NCBI GenBank assembly: GCA_002469765.1 | Contig: DKNS01000193.1 | Coordinates: 1 to 9,133, forward strand | Length of the DNA: 9,133 bases | Origin: Flavobacteriales bacterium UBA7382 | Lineage (GTDB): Bacteria; Bacteroidota; Bacteroidia; Flavobacteriales_D; Sanyastnellaceae | Direction: 5' to 3' | Part shown: piece after piece, positions 1 through 6,642 of the stretch | Numbering within the stretch: the stretch's first letter is position 1 | How the letters are laid out: the number at the start of each line of letters is the position of its first letter | Translations under genes and position numbers: made by a program | The notes under the pieces: model-generated | Told to the model about the DNA's origin: nothing | What the model saw: only the letters and a program-made list of their open reading frames with translations | Database searches by the model: none

Positions 1-1220
1 ATGATTTCTCCGATGCCAGGCACAAGTACATCCATTGCCGCCACGGTTTTTCCATCCTCGTTGTCGCGCATGTAGAAGGCCTTGATGCTCGCCGGGTAGT
101 CGGTCACGATGACCGGACCACCCACGTGCTTTTCCACCAGCCATCGCTCGTGTTCACTTTGCAAATCCACCCCCCACTCCACCGGGAATTTGAACTTCTT
201 CTTCTTGTATGGCTTCGAATTCCGGAGCACGTCGATGGCCTCGGAGTAAGTCAAATGCGTAAAGGGTGCGTCCACCACCGCTTGCAAACGAGCCCTCAAG
301 GGCTGGTCGTGCCGCTCGGCTTGAGGCAACTGTTTCTCCGCATCCAATTCACGCTTCTCGAGAAACGCGAGGTCGTCGGCCGCGCGCTCCAAAGCGTACC
401 TCAGGACGTATTTCAAGCAATCCTCGGCGAGCTTCATGTCGTCCTTCAAGTCGGCGAACGCAATCTCTGGCTCGATCATCCAGAATTCGGCCAAGTGCCT
501 CGAGGTGTTGCTGTTCTCCGCCCGGAACGTGGGGCCAAAGGTGTACACCTGGCCCAAGGCCATGGCCCCGAGTTCCGCTTCCAATTGGCCGCTCACCGTC
601 AAATTGGATTCCTTGCCAAAAAAATCCTGGCTCACATCCACCGCGCCATTCTCGTCACGCGGCGGGTTCTCAACGTCAAGGGTCGTGACCCGAAACATCT
701 CGCCCGCACCTTCCGCGTCGCTGCCCGTGATGATGGGGGTGTGGAGTTGGTAAAATCCCCGTTCGTGGAAGAAGCTGTGCACGGCGTACTGAAGCACGTG
801 ACGAACCCGAAACACCGCCCCGAACGTGTTGGTCCGAAAGCGCAGGTGGGCCTTCTCACGCAAAAAGTCAAGGCTGTGGCGCTTCATCTGGATGGGGAAC
901 TCGTCGGGGTCCGCTTCGCCCAGAATCACCAACTCTTCGACCACCAATTCGGTGGACTGCCCTCCCCCTTGACTTTCAACCAAGGTGCCGACCGCCTGCA
1001 CTGCCGCGCCCGTGTTGAGCTTCCTGCGGAGGTCGTCGGGGGTTTGGTCTTTGTCCACCACCCACTGAAGGTTGTTCAGGGTGGATCCGTCGTTCACGGC
1101 CAAAAAGCGGTCGTTCCGAAACGTCCGCACCCAGCCACACACTTTGTACACTTGGCCCGTCGCCGAGGCGTCGAGCAGGCTGGAAATGGGGGTCCGAGAA
1201 AGGTGGTTTGTGTCCGTCAT
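1..1220 (-). CDS. asnS: Asparaginyl-tRNA synthetase, 3' end cut by window edge
   Basis: This cytoplasmic class IIb aminoacyl-tRNA synthetase charges tRNA-Asn with asparagine using ATP. The minus-strand frame from the ATG at 1220 reads 406 residues and then runs off the left edge. The N-terminal OB-fold anticodon-binding domain spans about residues 20-105 (VCGWVRTFRNDRFLAVNDGS). The catalytic domain follows, with the hallmark FRAENSNTSRHLAEFWMIEPE stretch (class II motif 2 area) at about 232-252, DFFGKESNLTVSGQL at about 199-213, and GVDLQSEHERW at about 350-360. The visible part ends in NEDGKTVAAMDVLVPGIGEI, so roughly 60 C-terminal residues including motif 3 lie outside, judging from the E. 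coli enzyme (466 aa). A Lys-rich insertion (about 336-345) is absent from E. coli AsnRS. The frame stays open upstream of 1220 without another ATG; 1220 gives the usual N-terminal length. The gene lies 101 bases downstream of the ABC ATPase on the same strand. Confidence 0.97.
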   Translation of the reverse strand, partial: MTDTNHLSRTPISSLLDASATGQVYKVCGWVRTFRNDRFLAVNDGSTLNNLQWVVDKDQTPDDLRRKLNTGAAVQAVGTLVESQGGGQSTELVVEELVILGEADPDEFPIQMKRHSLDFLREKAHLRFRTNTFGAVFRVRHVLQYAVHSFFHERGFYQLHTPIITGSDAEGAGEMFRVTTLDVENPPRDENGAVDVSQDFFGKESNLTVSGQLEAELGAMALGQVYTFGPTFRAENSNTSRHLAEFWMIEPEIAFADLKDDMKLAEDCLKYVLRYALERAADDLAFLEKRELDAEKQLPQAERHDQPLRARLQAVVDAPFTHLTYSEAIDVLRNSKPYKKKKFKFPVEWGVDLQSEHERWLVEKHVGGPVIVTDYPASIKAFYMRDNEDGKTVAAMDVLVPGIGEI

Positions 1221-1321
1221 GTCGTTCTCAAAAGCGTGGTTCTCGCCGCCGTGTCGCGGCACCCACAAAGTAACAACAGGCAGCGCTCAAGCGCACCGCC
1301 CACATGACGCAAATTGGCAGG
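1221..1321 (-). promoter_or_regulatory. asnS leader: possible -7 box and palindrome
   Basis: This is the 101-base gap between the ABC ATPase stop and the asnS start. On the minus strand, TTACTTTG (1273 down to 1266) matches the Bacteroidota -7 consensus TAnnTTTG at 5 of 6 fixed bases and would give an asnS 5' UTR of about 40 bases. A perfect palindrome GCGCTCAAGCGC lies at 1283-1294 and could be a small hairpin with a 4-base loop or a protein-binding site. It has no T-tract, so it is not a typical terminator. Promoter assignment is inferred; a read-through operon from the ATPase gene is equally possible. Confidence 0.3.
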
Positions 1322-2008
1322 TCACACGTCGCTCTCCACCTTGCCGTCCCGCAAGCGCACCGTCCGATGGGCACACTTGGCGATGTCCTCTTCGTGGGTG
1401 ACCAAGATGACCGTGTTCCCAGCCTTTTGAATGTCGGAGAACAACTGCATCACCTCCAGCGAAGTGGCAGTATCCAAATTGCCGGTGGGCTCGTCGGCCA
1501 AAATGATGGATGGCTTCATGACCAAAGCCCGGGCCACAGCGACACGCTGACGTTGTCCGCCACTCAGCTCGTTGGGCTTGTGATCCATTCGGTCGCCAAG
1601 TCCCACCTGGGTGAGCACTTCTCGGGCCCTCGCATCGCGCTCCGACTTCGAAAACCCGCCATAAATCATCGGGAGGGCGACGTTCTCGAGGGCCGTGTAG
1701 CGGGGAAGAAGGTTGAACGTTTGGAAGACGAACCCAATCTCACGGTTGCGAATCTCGGCCAAGGCGTCGTCGTCCAACCGGCTCACATCCTGTCCGTTGA
1801 GGATGTACTTGCCGGAGGTGGGGCTGTCCAAACAGCCAAGCATATTCATCAACGTGGATTTGCCAGAGCCAGAGGGGCCCATCAAGGCGACATATTCGTT
1901 GGCTCGAATGTCCAAGTCCAACCCGTCGAGGGCTTGAACCATTTGGTCCCCAACGTGGTACGTTTTCCGCAAGTCGCGGGCGTGAATCAACGGTTGTCCA
2001 CCGGCCAT
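1322..2008 (-). CDS. ABC transporter ATP-binding protein, LolD/MacB/FtsE type
   Basis: This 228-residue ATPase subunit is expected on the cytoplasmic face of the inner membrane, where it would energise a MacB/LolCDE-like permease (lipoprotein release, peptide or antibiotic export, or envelope processes). All nucleotide-binding motifs are intact: Walker A GPSGSGKST (44-52), Q-loop VFQTFNLLP (94-102), signature LSGGQ (148-152), Walker B IILADEP (168-174), D-loop NLD (177-179) and H-loop VTHEED (203-208). The segment GCLDSPTSGKYILNGQDV after Walker A and the overall length are typical of the LolD/MacB/FtsE subgroup. No permease gene is present on either side (asnS downstream, a divergent secreted-protein gene upstream), so the partner must be encoded elsewhere and the exact substrate cannot be told. 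The ATG at 2008 is supported by a -7-like box 4 bases upstream. The subfamily call is firm; the gene name is not. Confidence 0.93.
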   Translation of the reverse strand: MAGGQPLIHARDLRKTYHVGDQMVQALDGLDLDIRANEYVALMGPSGSGKSTLMNMLGCLDSPTSGKYILNGQDVSRLDDDALAEIRNREIGFVFQTFNLLPRYTALENVALPMIYGGFSKSERDARAREVLTQVGLGDRMDHKPNELSGGQRQRVAVARALVMKPSIILADEPTGNLDTATSLEVMQLFSDIQKAGNTVILVTHEEDIAKCAHRTVRLRDGKVESDV

Positions 2009-2042
2009 GGTGCGAAGTTAGGCGAGGATAGGCCGGCCATGG
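2001..2042. repeat. 10-bp direct repeat CCGGCCATGG in divergent promoter region
   Basis: CCGGCCATGG occurs at 2001-2010 and again, identically, at 2033-2042, a period of 32 bases (about three helical turns). The left copy covers the ATPase start codon on the minus strand; the right copy sits between the two divergent promoter boxes. The right copy lies within a run that also holds GGCCGGCC (2031-2038). It could be a pair of operator sites for one regulator or a small local duplication. It could also be coincidence in G+C-rich DNA. Confidence 0.5.
2009..2020 (-). promoter_or_regulatory. Putative -7 promoter box of the ABC ATPase gene (leaderless)
   Basis: On the minus strand, TAACTTCG (2020 down to 2013) matches TAnnTTTG with one substitution (T to C at the seventh base) and is followed by exactly 4 bases (CACC) and the ATG. 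By the usual -7 geometry, transcription would begin at about the A of the ATG. No clear TTG or TTTG element is seen at the expected -33 position. The tRNA-Val promoter shows the same TTCG variant. Confidence 0.5.
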
Positions 2043-2057
2043 GGCGGGCCTTCGACG

Positions 2058-2069
2058 TAAATTTGGTGG
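2058..2069 (+). promoter_or_regulatory. Putative -7 promoter box of the T9SS-protein gene (leaderless)
   Basis: TAAATTTG (2058-2065) is an exact match to the Bacteroidota -7 consensus TAnnTTTG. It is followed by 4 bases (GTGG) and the ATG at 2070, so the expected transcription start coincides with the start codon. The TAA of the box is also the in-frame stop upstream of the gene, so no longer N-terminus is possible in this frame. A -33 element is not evident. Confidence 0.6.
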
Positions 2070-4217
2070 ATGCAGCAATTCTTCAAGACCCTTGCGAAGG
2101 TGTGCACATGGGTGATGCTCACGACAGCCCCCGCTTGGACCATCGCCCAGGCCACAATCACCCAGCCTTACGCCACGCCAGAGGAATACATCCAAGAAAT
2201 CCTGCTCGGGGACGGCGTAATGGCCACCAACGTGACCTACACGGGCGGATTGTCCCAGTTGGGGCTGCTGGAAAATGGCGCCTCTGTGTTCTCCGTGGAT
2301 GCTGGCCTCATGCTCAACACGGACAACGCGCTGTGCGACGACTTCTGCGCGGACTGCCTAGGAGGCGGTGTGGATCCTGACTTGCTGGATGTGGCCAACA
2401 GCGTCCCTCCCCTGATCGGCCAAACCTTCAGCGTGGGCAGCGTGAACGACTTGTGCATCCTGGAATTTGACTTCGAAGCAGGCGGAGACAGCATCTCGTT
2501 CAACTACGTGTTCGGCTCAGACGAGTACCTGACCTACGTCAACACCCAGTACAACGACATCTTCGCGTTCTTTTTGAGTGGCCCCGGCATCACCGGGCCT
2601 TACGCTTCGCCAGCCGGGTTCCCCGACGGTGCCATCAACATCGCCCAAGTGCCTGAATCGGACCCGCTGTTGCCAGTGACAATCAGTTCTGTGAACAACG
2701 TCACGAACGCGGCGTACTACATCGACAACCCAACCCAGCAAGGGGTCTGCACCAACGGGTACACCACCACATTCACCGCAGCTGCTGCGGTGCAGTGTGG
2801 CGAGACCTACCACATCAAACTGGCCATCGCAGACGGCTCGGACACCGCATTGGAAAGCTTTGTGGTGCTGGAGGCGGGATCGTTCAGCTCCAACGCAGTG
2901 GAACTGCAGGCGGAGGCCGTGCCTTTCGCAGCAGGCGGCTTGGAAAACATCGTGCCCTATGCAGATGCCATCGGATTGCCCGACAACTTCCAATACCCCA
3001 ACGGCGAGATCTTCCCATTCTCCGAGTGGTACACCAACAACAACATCGCGGTGACCGTGGACGGGCAGTCCACCTTGGTTGATGCGGTGATCATCGAAGG
3101 GTGCAACGATGCCCAATTCACGGTGATCCGGTCGGAAGAGGAAGCCGCAGAGACCGACACGTTGTACCTGAATTTGGCGGGGTCTGCCCAGCTCGGATTG
3201 GACTACGCCGAAAACTTCAACCAAGTCATCATGGGGCCGGGGCAAGTGGAAAGCACCATCGTACTTGGGGTCGTGGACGACGGGTTCAACGAAGGCATCG
3301 AAACCGCTGAAATCACCTACGAATACATCAACGGTTGTGGCGAACTCATCAGCACCACGAGCTTGGTGGTGATTGTGGACCCCATCCCCATTGAAGCGGT
3401 TCCGGCGACCGTCCAATGCCAATCCCTCGATGGAGAGCAAGAATTGGGCTACACCGACATGTTGGGTTACGGACCCTTCAACTACGAATGGGCAGGCGAC
3501 GCATGGGGCAACGCGACCATGGATCCCAGCGCGTGGACCACGTCGTTCGACTCGGTCTTTGTCATGACCGACGTCAGCGGACAGCTCATCGACACGCACG
3601 TCGTTCAACTGGTCGTCACCGACCAATGTGGAAACTCCATTGTGCATGAGCAAGAAGTGCTGTATCCCGTCATCTTCGAAACTGAAATCTGCGGAGGAGA
3701 TGTCCAAGGATTCCCGGCCTACAATGCAGGCATTGCCGTGTCCGACGTCCTTTACAATGGCCAAAGCTTGATCAACACCAACTCGGGCAGCACCCCTTTG
3801 ACGGTGGACGCGATGGCCGTTGGGGACAACTGGCTTCTTGAAAGCATCTCCGCAGATGTCGTTGAACTGCAATGGGCGGACACCCTCACCCTTGTGGACA
3901 CCTGTGGCTACGTGACCAAGGCTTTCATGCGGGTGCGTGATTGCATCATCCCCAACGTCTTCACACCAGACAACAGCGGCACAAACGACAACTTCCGGAT
4001 CCGCGGCCTGGACGGCTTTGCCGGTTCGAAGCTCATCATCTACAACCGCTATGGCAGCGCAGTCTACACCAAGGAAACCGCCAGCGATGCGGAGTTTGAA
4101 CTCGTTTGGAACGGCAACTTCTCCAGCGGCAATCCAGCTCCTGCAGGCGTGTACCAATGGGTGCTGCTCCGCGCCGACGGCCTCAAAGACAGCGGCGAGT
4201 TGAGCTTGATGCGCTGA
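2070..4217 (+). CDS. Secreted choice-of-anchor L protein with T9SS type B sorting domain
   Basis: This 715-residue protein is predicted to be exported through Sec and then across the outer membrane by the type IX secretion system. Residues 1 to about 28 form a signal peptide (Lys at 6 and 10, hydrophobic core, cleavage near IAQA). A choice-of-anchor L domain spans about 36-275, recognised by FNYVFGSDEYLTYVNTQYND, FFLSGPGITGPY and YHIKLAIADGSDTALESFVVLEAGSF. Residues about 341-440 look like a Calx-beta repeat (DDGFNEGIETAEITYEY). Residues about 440-620 are beta-rich and unassigned. Residues 625-715 are the gliding-motility-associated/type B C-terminal domain (IPNVFTPDNSGTND, LIIYNRYGSAVYTKE, PAGVYQWVLLRADG, ending GELSLMR). 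The usual FTPNGDGxND motif is altered here to FTPDNSGTND. A Cys cluster (C89, C93, C96) lies in the first domain. A surface or matrix adhesin role is likely; ligand and catalytic activity are unknown. The start is fixed by an in-frame TAA 12 bases upstream. The gene converges with gpmI. Confidence 0.93.
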   Translation: MQQFFKTLAKVCTWVMLTTAPAWTIAQATITQPYATPEEYIQEILLGDGVMATNVTYTGGLSQLGLLENGASVFSVDAGLMLNTDNALCDDFCADCLGGGVDPDLLDVANSVPPLIGQTFSVGSVNDLCILEFDFEAGGDSISFNYVFGSDEYLTYVNTQYNDIFAFFLSGPGITGPYASPAGFPDGAINIAQVPESDPLLPVTISSVNNVTNAAYYIDNPTQQGVCTNGYTTTFTAAAAVQCGETYHIKLAIADGSDTALESFVVLEAGSFSSNAVELQAEAVPFAAGGLENIVPYADAIGLPDNFQYPNGEIFPFSEWYTNNNIAVTVDGQSTLVDAVIIEGCNDAQFTVIRSEEEAAETDTLYLNLAGSAQLGLDYAENFNQVIMGPGQVESTIVLGVVDDGFNEGIETAEITYEYINGCGELISTTSLVVIVDPIPIEAVPATVQCQSLDGEQELGYTDMLGYGPFNYEWAGDAWGNATMDPSAWTTSFDSVFVMTDVSGQLIDTHVVQLVVTDQCGNSIVHEQEVLYPVIFETEICGGDVQGFPAYNAGIAVSDVLYNGQSLINTNSGSTPLTVDAMAVGDNWLLESISADVVELQWADTLTLVDTCGYVTKAFMRVRDCIIPNVFTPDNSGTNDNFRIRGLDGFAGSKLIIYNRYGSAVYTKETASDAEFELVWNGNFSSGNPAPAGVYQWVLLRADGLKDSGELSLMR

Positions 4218-4233
4218 CCGCTCAGACGAGCGG
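4218..4233. terminator. Small hairpin between convergent stop codons
   Basis: CCGCTC (4218-4223), loop AGAC, GAGCGG (4228-4233) form a perfect 6-bp G+C-rich stem at the junction of the convergent secreted-protein gene (stop at 4215-4217) and gpmI (stop read from 4224 to 4222, inside the stem). There is no T-tract on either strand, so it is at best a weak bidirectional terminator or a 3'-end stabiliser. No other terminator is visible for either gene. Confidence 0.35.
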
Positions 4234-5721
4234 GCGCCCCGTCATTTCTTCAGGCTGATTCAGGCCCATCAATGCCAGCACCGTGGGAGCCACGTCGGCG
4301 AGGATGCCGTCTTGGACTTCCTTGTGGCCTGACCCCTCGACCCAAACAGGCACAGGGTTGGTGGTGTGTGCGGTGTGCGGTGTGCCGTCGATGTTCCGAG
4401 CCAAGTCCGCGTTTCCGTGGTCTGCGATGACAACCACGGCGTAGCCCTGCGACAACGCCGCATCCTTCACCTTTCTCAAACAAGCGTCTGTGGTCTCCAC
4501 GGCCTTCACAACAGCATCGAACACACCCGTATGCCCGACCATGTCGGGGTTGGCGAAGTTCAAGCAGAGGAAGTCGGGCTTCCAAGTCGTCAAGGCGTCC
4601 ACCGCCTTGTCTGTCAACTCAAGGGCTGACATCTCCGGCTGCAAATCATACGTCGCCACTTTGGGGCTGGCCGCCATGGTGCGCTGCTCCCCTTCAAAGG
4701 GCCTCTCCCGTCCACCACTTAAAAAGAATGTAACGTGGGGGTACTTCTCCGTCTCGGCCATGCGCAATTGGGTTTTGCCTGCCTCGCTGACCACCTCACC
4801 CACCGTGTTGACCAAGTTGGGCTTGTCGTACAAGACGTGCACCCCTCTGAAACTGTCGTCGTAGTTGGTCATGGTGACGTAGTGCAAGTCCAATGGCGTC
4901 ATGCCATGCTCCTCAAAAGGCTCTTGCGTCAGAGCCAGGGTGATTTCGCGGCACCGGTCGGTACGGAAGTTGAAGCAAAGCACGACATCTCCAGGACGCA
5001 CCACCCCGTCCACGCCTTCGATTTGGAAGGGCTCGACAAATTCGTCGGTCACCCCCAGATCGTAATGCGCCTGCACGCCAGAGACGGCTCCGGGGTGTTT
5101 GGCGTCAATGGGGCCTGTCAAGGCGCTGTAGCTGCGGGCGATGCGTTCCCAGCGCTTGTCCCGATCCATCGCATAATACCGGCCGTGCACCGACGCAATA
5201 CGGACGTTGGAGCCTTCAAGATGGGCCTCCAAATCGCTGAGGTAGGTCGTGCCCATGTTGGGGGCCGTGTCTCGTCCGTCCGTGAAGGCGTGAATCACGC
5301 AATCGTCCACCCCGGCACGGGTCACCTCGTCGACCAACGCGTGCAAATGTTCCTGTTGGCTGTGCCCCCCGCCTCGAGACACCAAGCCCATCAAATGAAG
5401 CCGCACACCTGGTTTTTTGGACGCCGCCAGCGCATCGAGCAACACCTGCTCCTGGCGCAGCTCGCCTGACGCCACTGCACGGTCGATGCGCAAAAGGTCC
5501 TGGTAAACCACACGGCCGGCGCCGATGTTCATGTGCCCCACTTCGCTGTTGCCCATTTGGCCTTGGGGAAGCCCCACATGCTCTCCATCGGTCCGCAACG
5601 AGGCATGAGGCACCCGTGCATTCATCTCGTCCACACAAGGCGTCTTGGCCACGTGAATGGCGTTGTGTTCATCGGGGTTGCCGTGCCCCCAGCCGTCCAA
5701 AATGATCAGTGCGGTTTTCAT
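4222..5721 (-). CDS. gpmI: 2,3-bisphosphoglycerate-independent phosphoglycerate mutase
   Basis: This 499-residue cytoplasmic enzyme interconverts 3- and 2-phosphoglycerate in glycolysis and gluconeogenesis through a phosphoserine intermediate, with two Mn ions. It belongs to the alkaline-phosphatase superfamily. The length is close to the family norm (about 510). Active-site residues fall at the expected places: D9 in LDGWGHG, catalytic S59 in GQMGNSEVGHMNIGAGR, H120 in RGGGHSQQEH, TDGRD at 147-151, R188 and R190 region (DRDKRWER), R253/R256 in NFRTDR, D393 and H397 in NPDMVGHTG, D434/H435 in IADHGN, and H452 in TAHTTNPVP. The enzyme therefore looks fully active. The start at 5721 is supported by a perfect TAnnTTTG box 4 bases upstream. 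The gene follows the histidine kinase after 21 bases but probably has its own promoter inside that gap and the kinase 3' end. It converges with the T9SS-protein gene. Confidence 0.98.
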   Translation of the reverse strand: MKTALIILDGWGHGNPDEHNAIHVAKTPCVDEMNARVPHASLRTDGEHVGLPQGQMGNSEVGHMNIGAGRVVYQDLLRIDRAVASGELRQEQVLLDALAASKKPGVRLHLMGLVSRGGGHSQQEHLHALVDEVTRAGVDDCVIHAFTDGRDTAPNMGTTYLSDLEAHLEGSNVRIASVHGRYYAMDRDKRWERIARSYSALTGPIDAKHPGAVSGVQAHYDLGVTDEFVEPFQIEGVDGVVRPGDVVLCFNFRTDRCREITLALTQEPFEEHGMTPLDLHYVTMTNYDDSFRGVHVLYDKPNLVNTVGEVVSEAGKTQLRMAETEKYPHVTFFLSGGRERPFEGEQRTMAASPKVATYDLQPEMSALELTDKAVDALTTWKPDFLCLNFANPDMVGHTGVFDAVVKAVETTDACLRKVKDAALSQGYAVVVIADHGNADLARNIDGTPHTAHTTNPVPVWVEGSGHKEVQDGILADVAPTVLALMGLNQPEEMTGRPLV

Positions 5722-5733
5722 GCCGCAAATGTA
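5722..5733 (-). promoter_or_regulatory. Putative -7 promoter box of gpmI (leaderless)
   Basis: On the minus strand, TACATTTG (5733 down to 5726) matches TAnnTTTG exactly and is followed by 4 bases (CGGC) and the ATG. A TTTGG lies further upstream (5762 down to 5758), 25 bases from the box. This is a few bases too far for a good -33 element but is the best candidate among the promoters here. The 15 bases of box, spacer and ATG are identical to those of the methyltransferase gene except for one spacer base. Confidence 0.6.
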
Positions 5734-5742
5734 GCAGACGAC

Positions 5743-6642
5743 TCAACGCCGCTGCGGCCAAACCGCACGCACAGAAAAGCCCCCCTTGGACTTCTGTTCC
5801 ATTTCAAGTTGGGCCCCATGTGCCCTCACCGTTTCCGCCACGAGGTACAGACCCAGTCCCGTGCCTTCCCCCTCTTCCGTGAGTCGTGAGAACGGTTTCA
5901 AGGCCTGCTCCCTGTCCACCGGAGCGATGCCTTCGCCTTCGTCCACCACCTCCACAGAGGCCAAGTACCCATCGCACTGCCAATCCACTTGCACTTGACC
6001 TTTGGAATGGGTGAGGGCATTCTCAATCAAATTGGCCACGGCCAACCCCCACAACTCCCGATCTCCTTCCACGTGAAGGTCCTCTCTGTCGACATCCGAG
6101 TGCGTCAGCCGTCCTTGGGCATGAGCCCCTAGCCTCTCCACGACTGAACGTATGGCTTCGTCCCAAGAAAACGGGGCAGCCTTCACTTCAGACAACCCTT
6201 GCAGTCGGGTGGCGACCAACATGTCGTTGACCCCCCGCTCCAGATCCTTCACGCCACTTTGAATGTTGCCAAGCACCAAGGCCTCGTCCTCCGCGGACAG
6301 CTTCACCCGACGCAATGTGTCAACCCCCAGCTGGACCGCAGCAAGAGGCGTTTTCAACTCGTGGGTGACTCCCATGAACATGTGGCGCTCCCGCTCAAGG
6401 CGCGCGCGTTCCTTTTTGATTCCCCGTTCCAACCGCACCAATCCAAACACAAGAAAAAAGGCGAATACACTGCCCTCCCCGAGAACCATGAGCCACGCCT
6501 TTTCTCCGCCAGTTTGGGTCAGCAAATACGCCCACCATGAAAACTGCAGGAGCACGTATGCCCCCACCGCCCTCAACAGCCAAAGGCCGGAAGACAACCT
6601 GCTTACTTCCTGCCGCCGCGCTCGTAGGTCGGGTCGAGCCAT
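5743..6642 (-). CDS. Two-TM sensor histidine kinase, no adjacent response regulator
   Basis: This inner-membrane HisKA-type histidine kinase has 299 residues counted from the ATG at 6642. It has two membrane helices (about 21-43 and 50-70) joined by only about six residues, so there is no periplasmic sensor domain. A charged, probably coiled-coil linker follows (about 70-88). The dimerisation and phosphoacceptor domain carries the H-box MGVTHELKTPLAAV with H94. The HATPase domain has an N-box (NLIENALTHS, 204-213), G1 (DEGEGI, 234-239), an F-box (LKPFSRL, 248-254) and G2 (GTGLGLYL, 260-267). All are intact, so autophosphorylation is expected. No receiver-domain gene is visible; the cognate regulator must lie elsewhere. 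The start is uncertain. ATG 6675 adds 11 residues, ATG 6642 overlaps the upstream secreted-protein gene by 40 bases, and TTG at 6597, 5 bases after that gene's stop, would avoid overlap. The overlap suggests translational coupling. Confidence 0.92.
   Translation of the reverse strand: MARPDLRARRQEVSRLSSGLWLLRAVGAYVLLQFSWWAYLLTQTGGEKAWLMVLGEGSVFAFFLVFGLVRLERGIKKERARLERERHMFMGVTHELKTPLAAVQLGVDTLRRVKLSAEDEALVLGNIQSGVKDLERGVNDMLVATRLQGLSEVKAAPFSWDEAIRSVVERLGAHAQGRLTHSDVDREDLHVEGDRELWGLAVANLIENALTHSKGQVQVDWQCDGYLASVEVVDEGEGIAPVDREQALKPFSRLTEEGEGTGLGLYLVAETVRAHGAQLEMEQKSKGGFSVRAVWPQRR

Noticed and set aside
126..1307. Plus-strand 393-codon open frame antisense to asnS
   Set aside because: The minus-strand frame is unmistakable AsnRS; the plus frame has no recognisable motif and is open because the biased codons of asnS rarely give stops on the other strand.
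2031..2051. GGCCGGCC and nearby GGGCC as a terminator or hairpin
   Set aside because: It lies between divergent start codons, has no T-tract and is a short palindrome expected in G+C-rich DNA; the 10-bp direct repeat is the better description.
1304..2380. Plus-strand 358-codon open frame over the ABC ATPase and the start of the T9SS gene
   Set aside because: It is antisense to an ATPase with every catalytic motif and out of frame with the secreted protein; His/Arg-rich, shadow-like composition.
2517..4157. Minus-strand 546-codon open frame inside the T9SS-protein gene
   Set aside because: Strikingly long, but the plus strand carries a signal peptide, choice-of-anchor L and type B C-terminal domains across the same region; the antisense translation is Val/Asp/His-rich without any motif.
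4735..5469. Plus-strand 244-codon open frame antisense to gpmI
   Set aside because: gpmI is complete with all metal and phosphoserine residues; this is a shadow frame.
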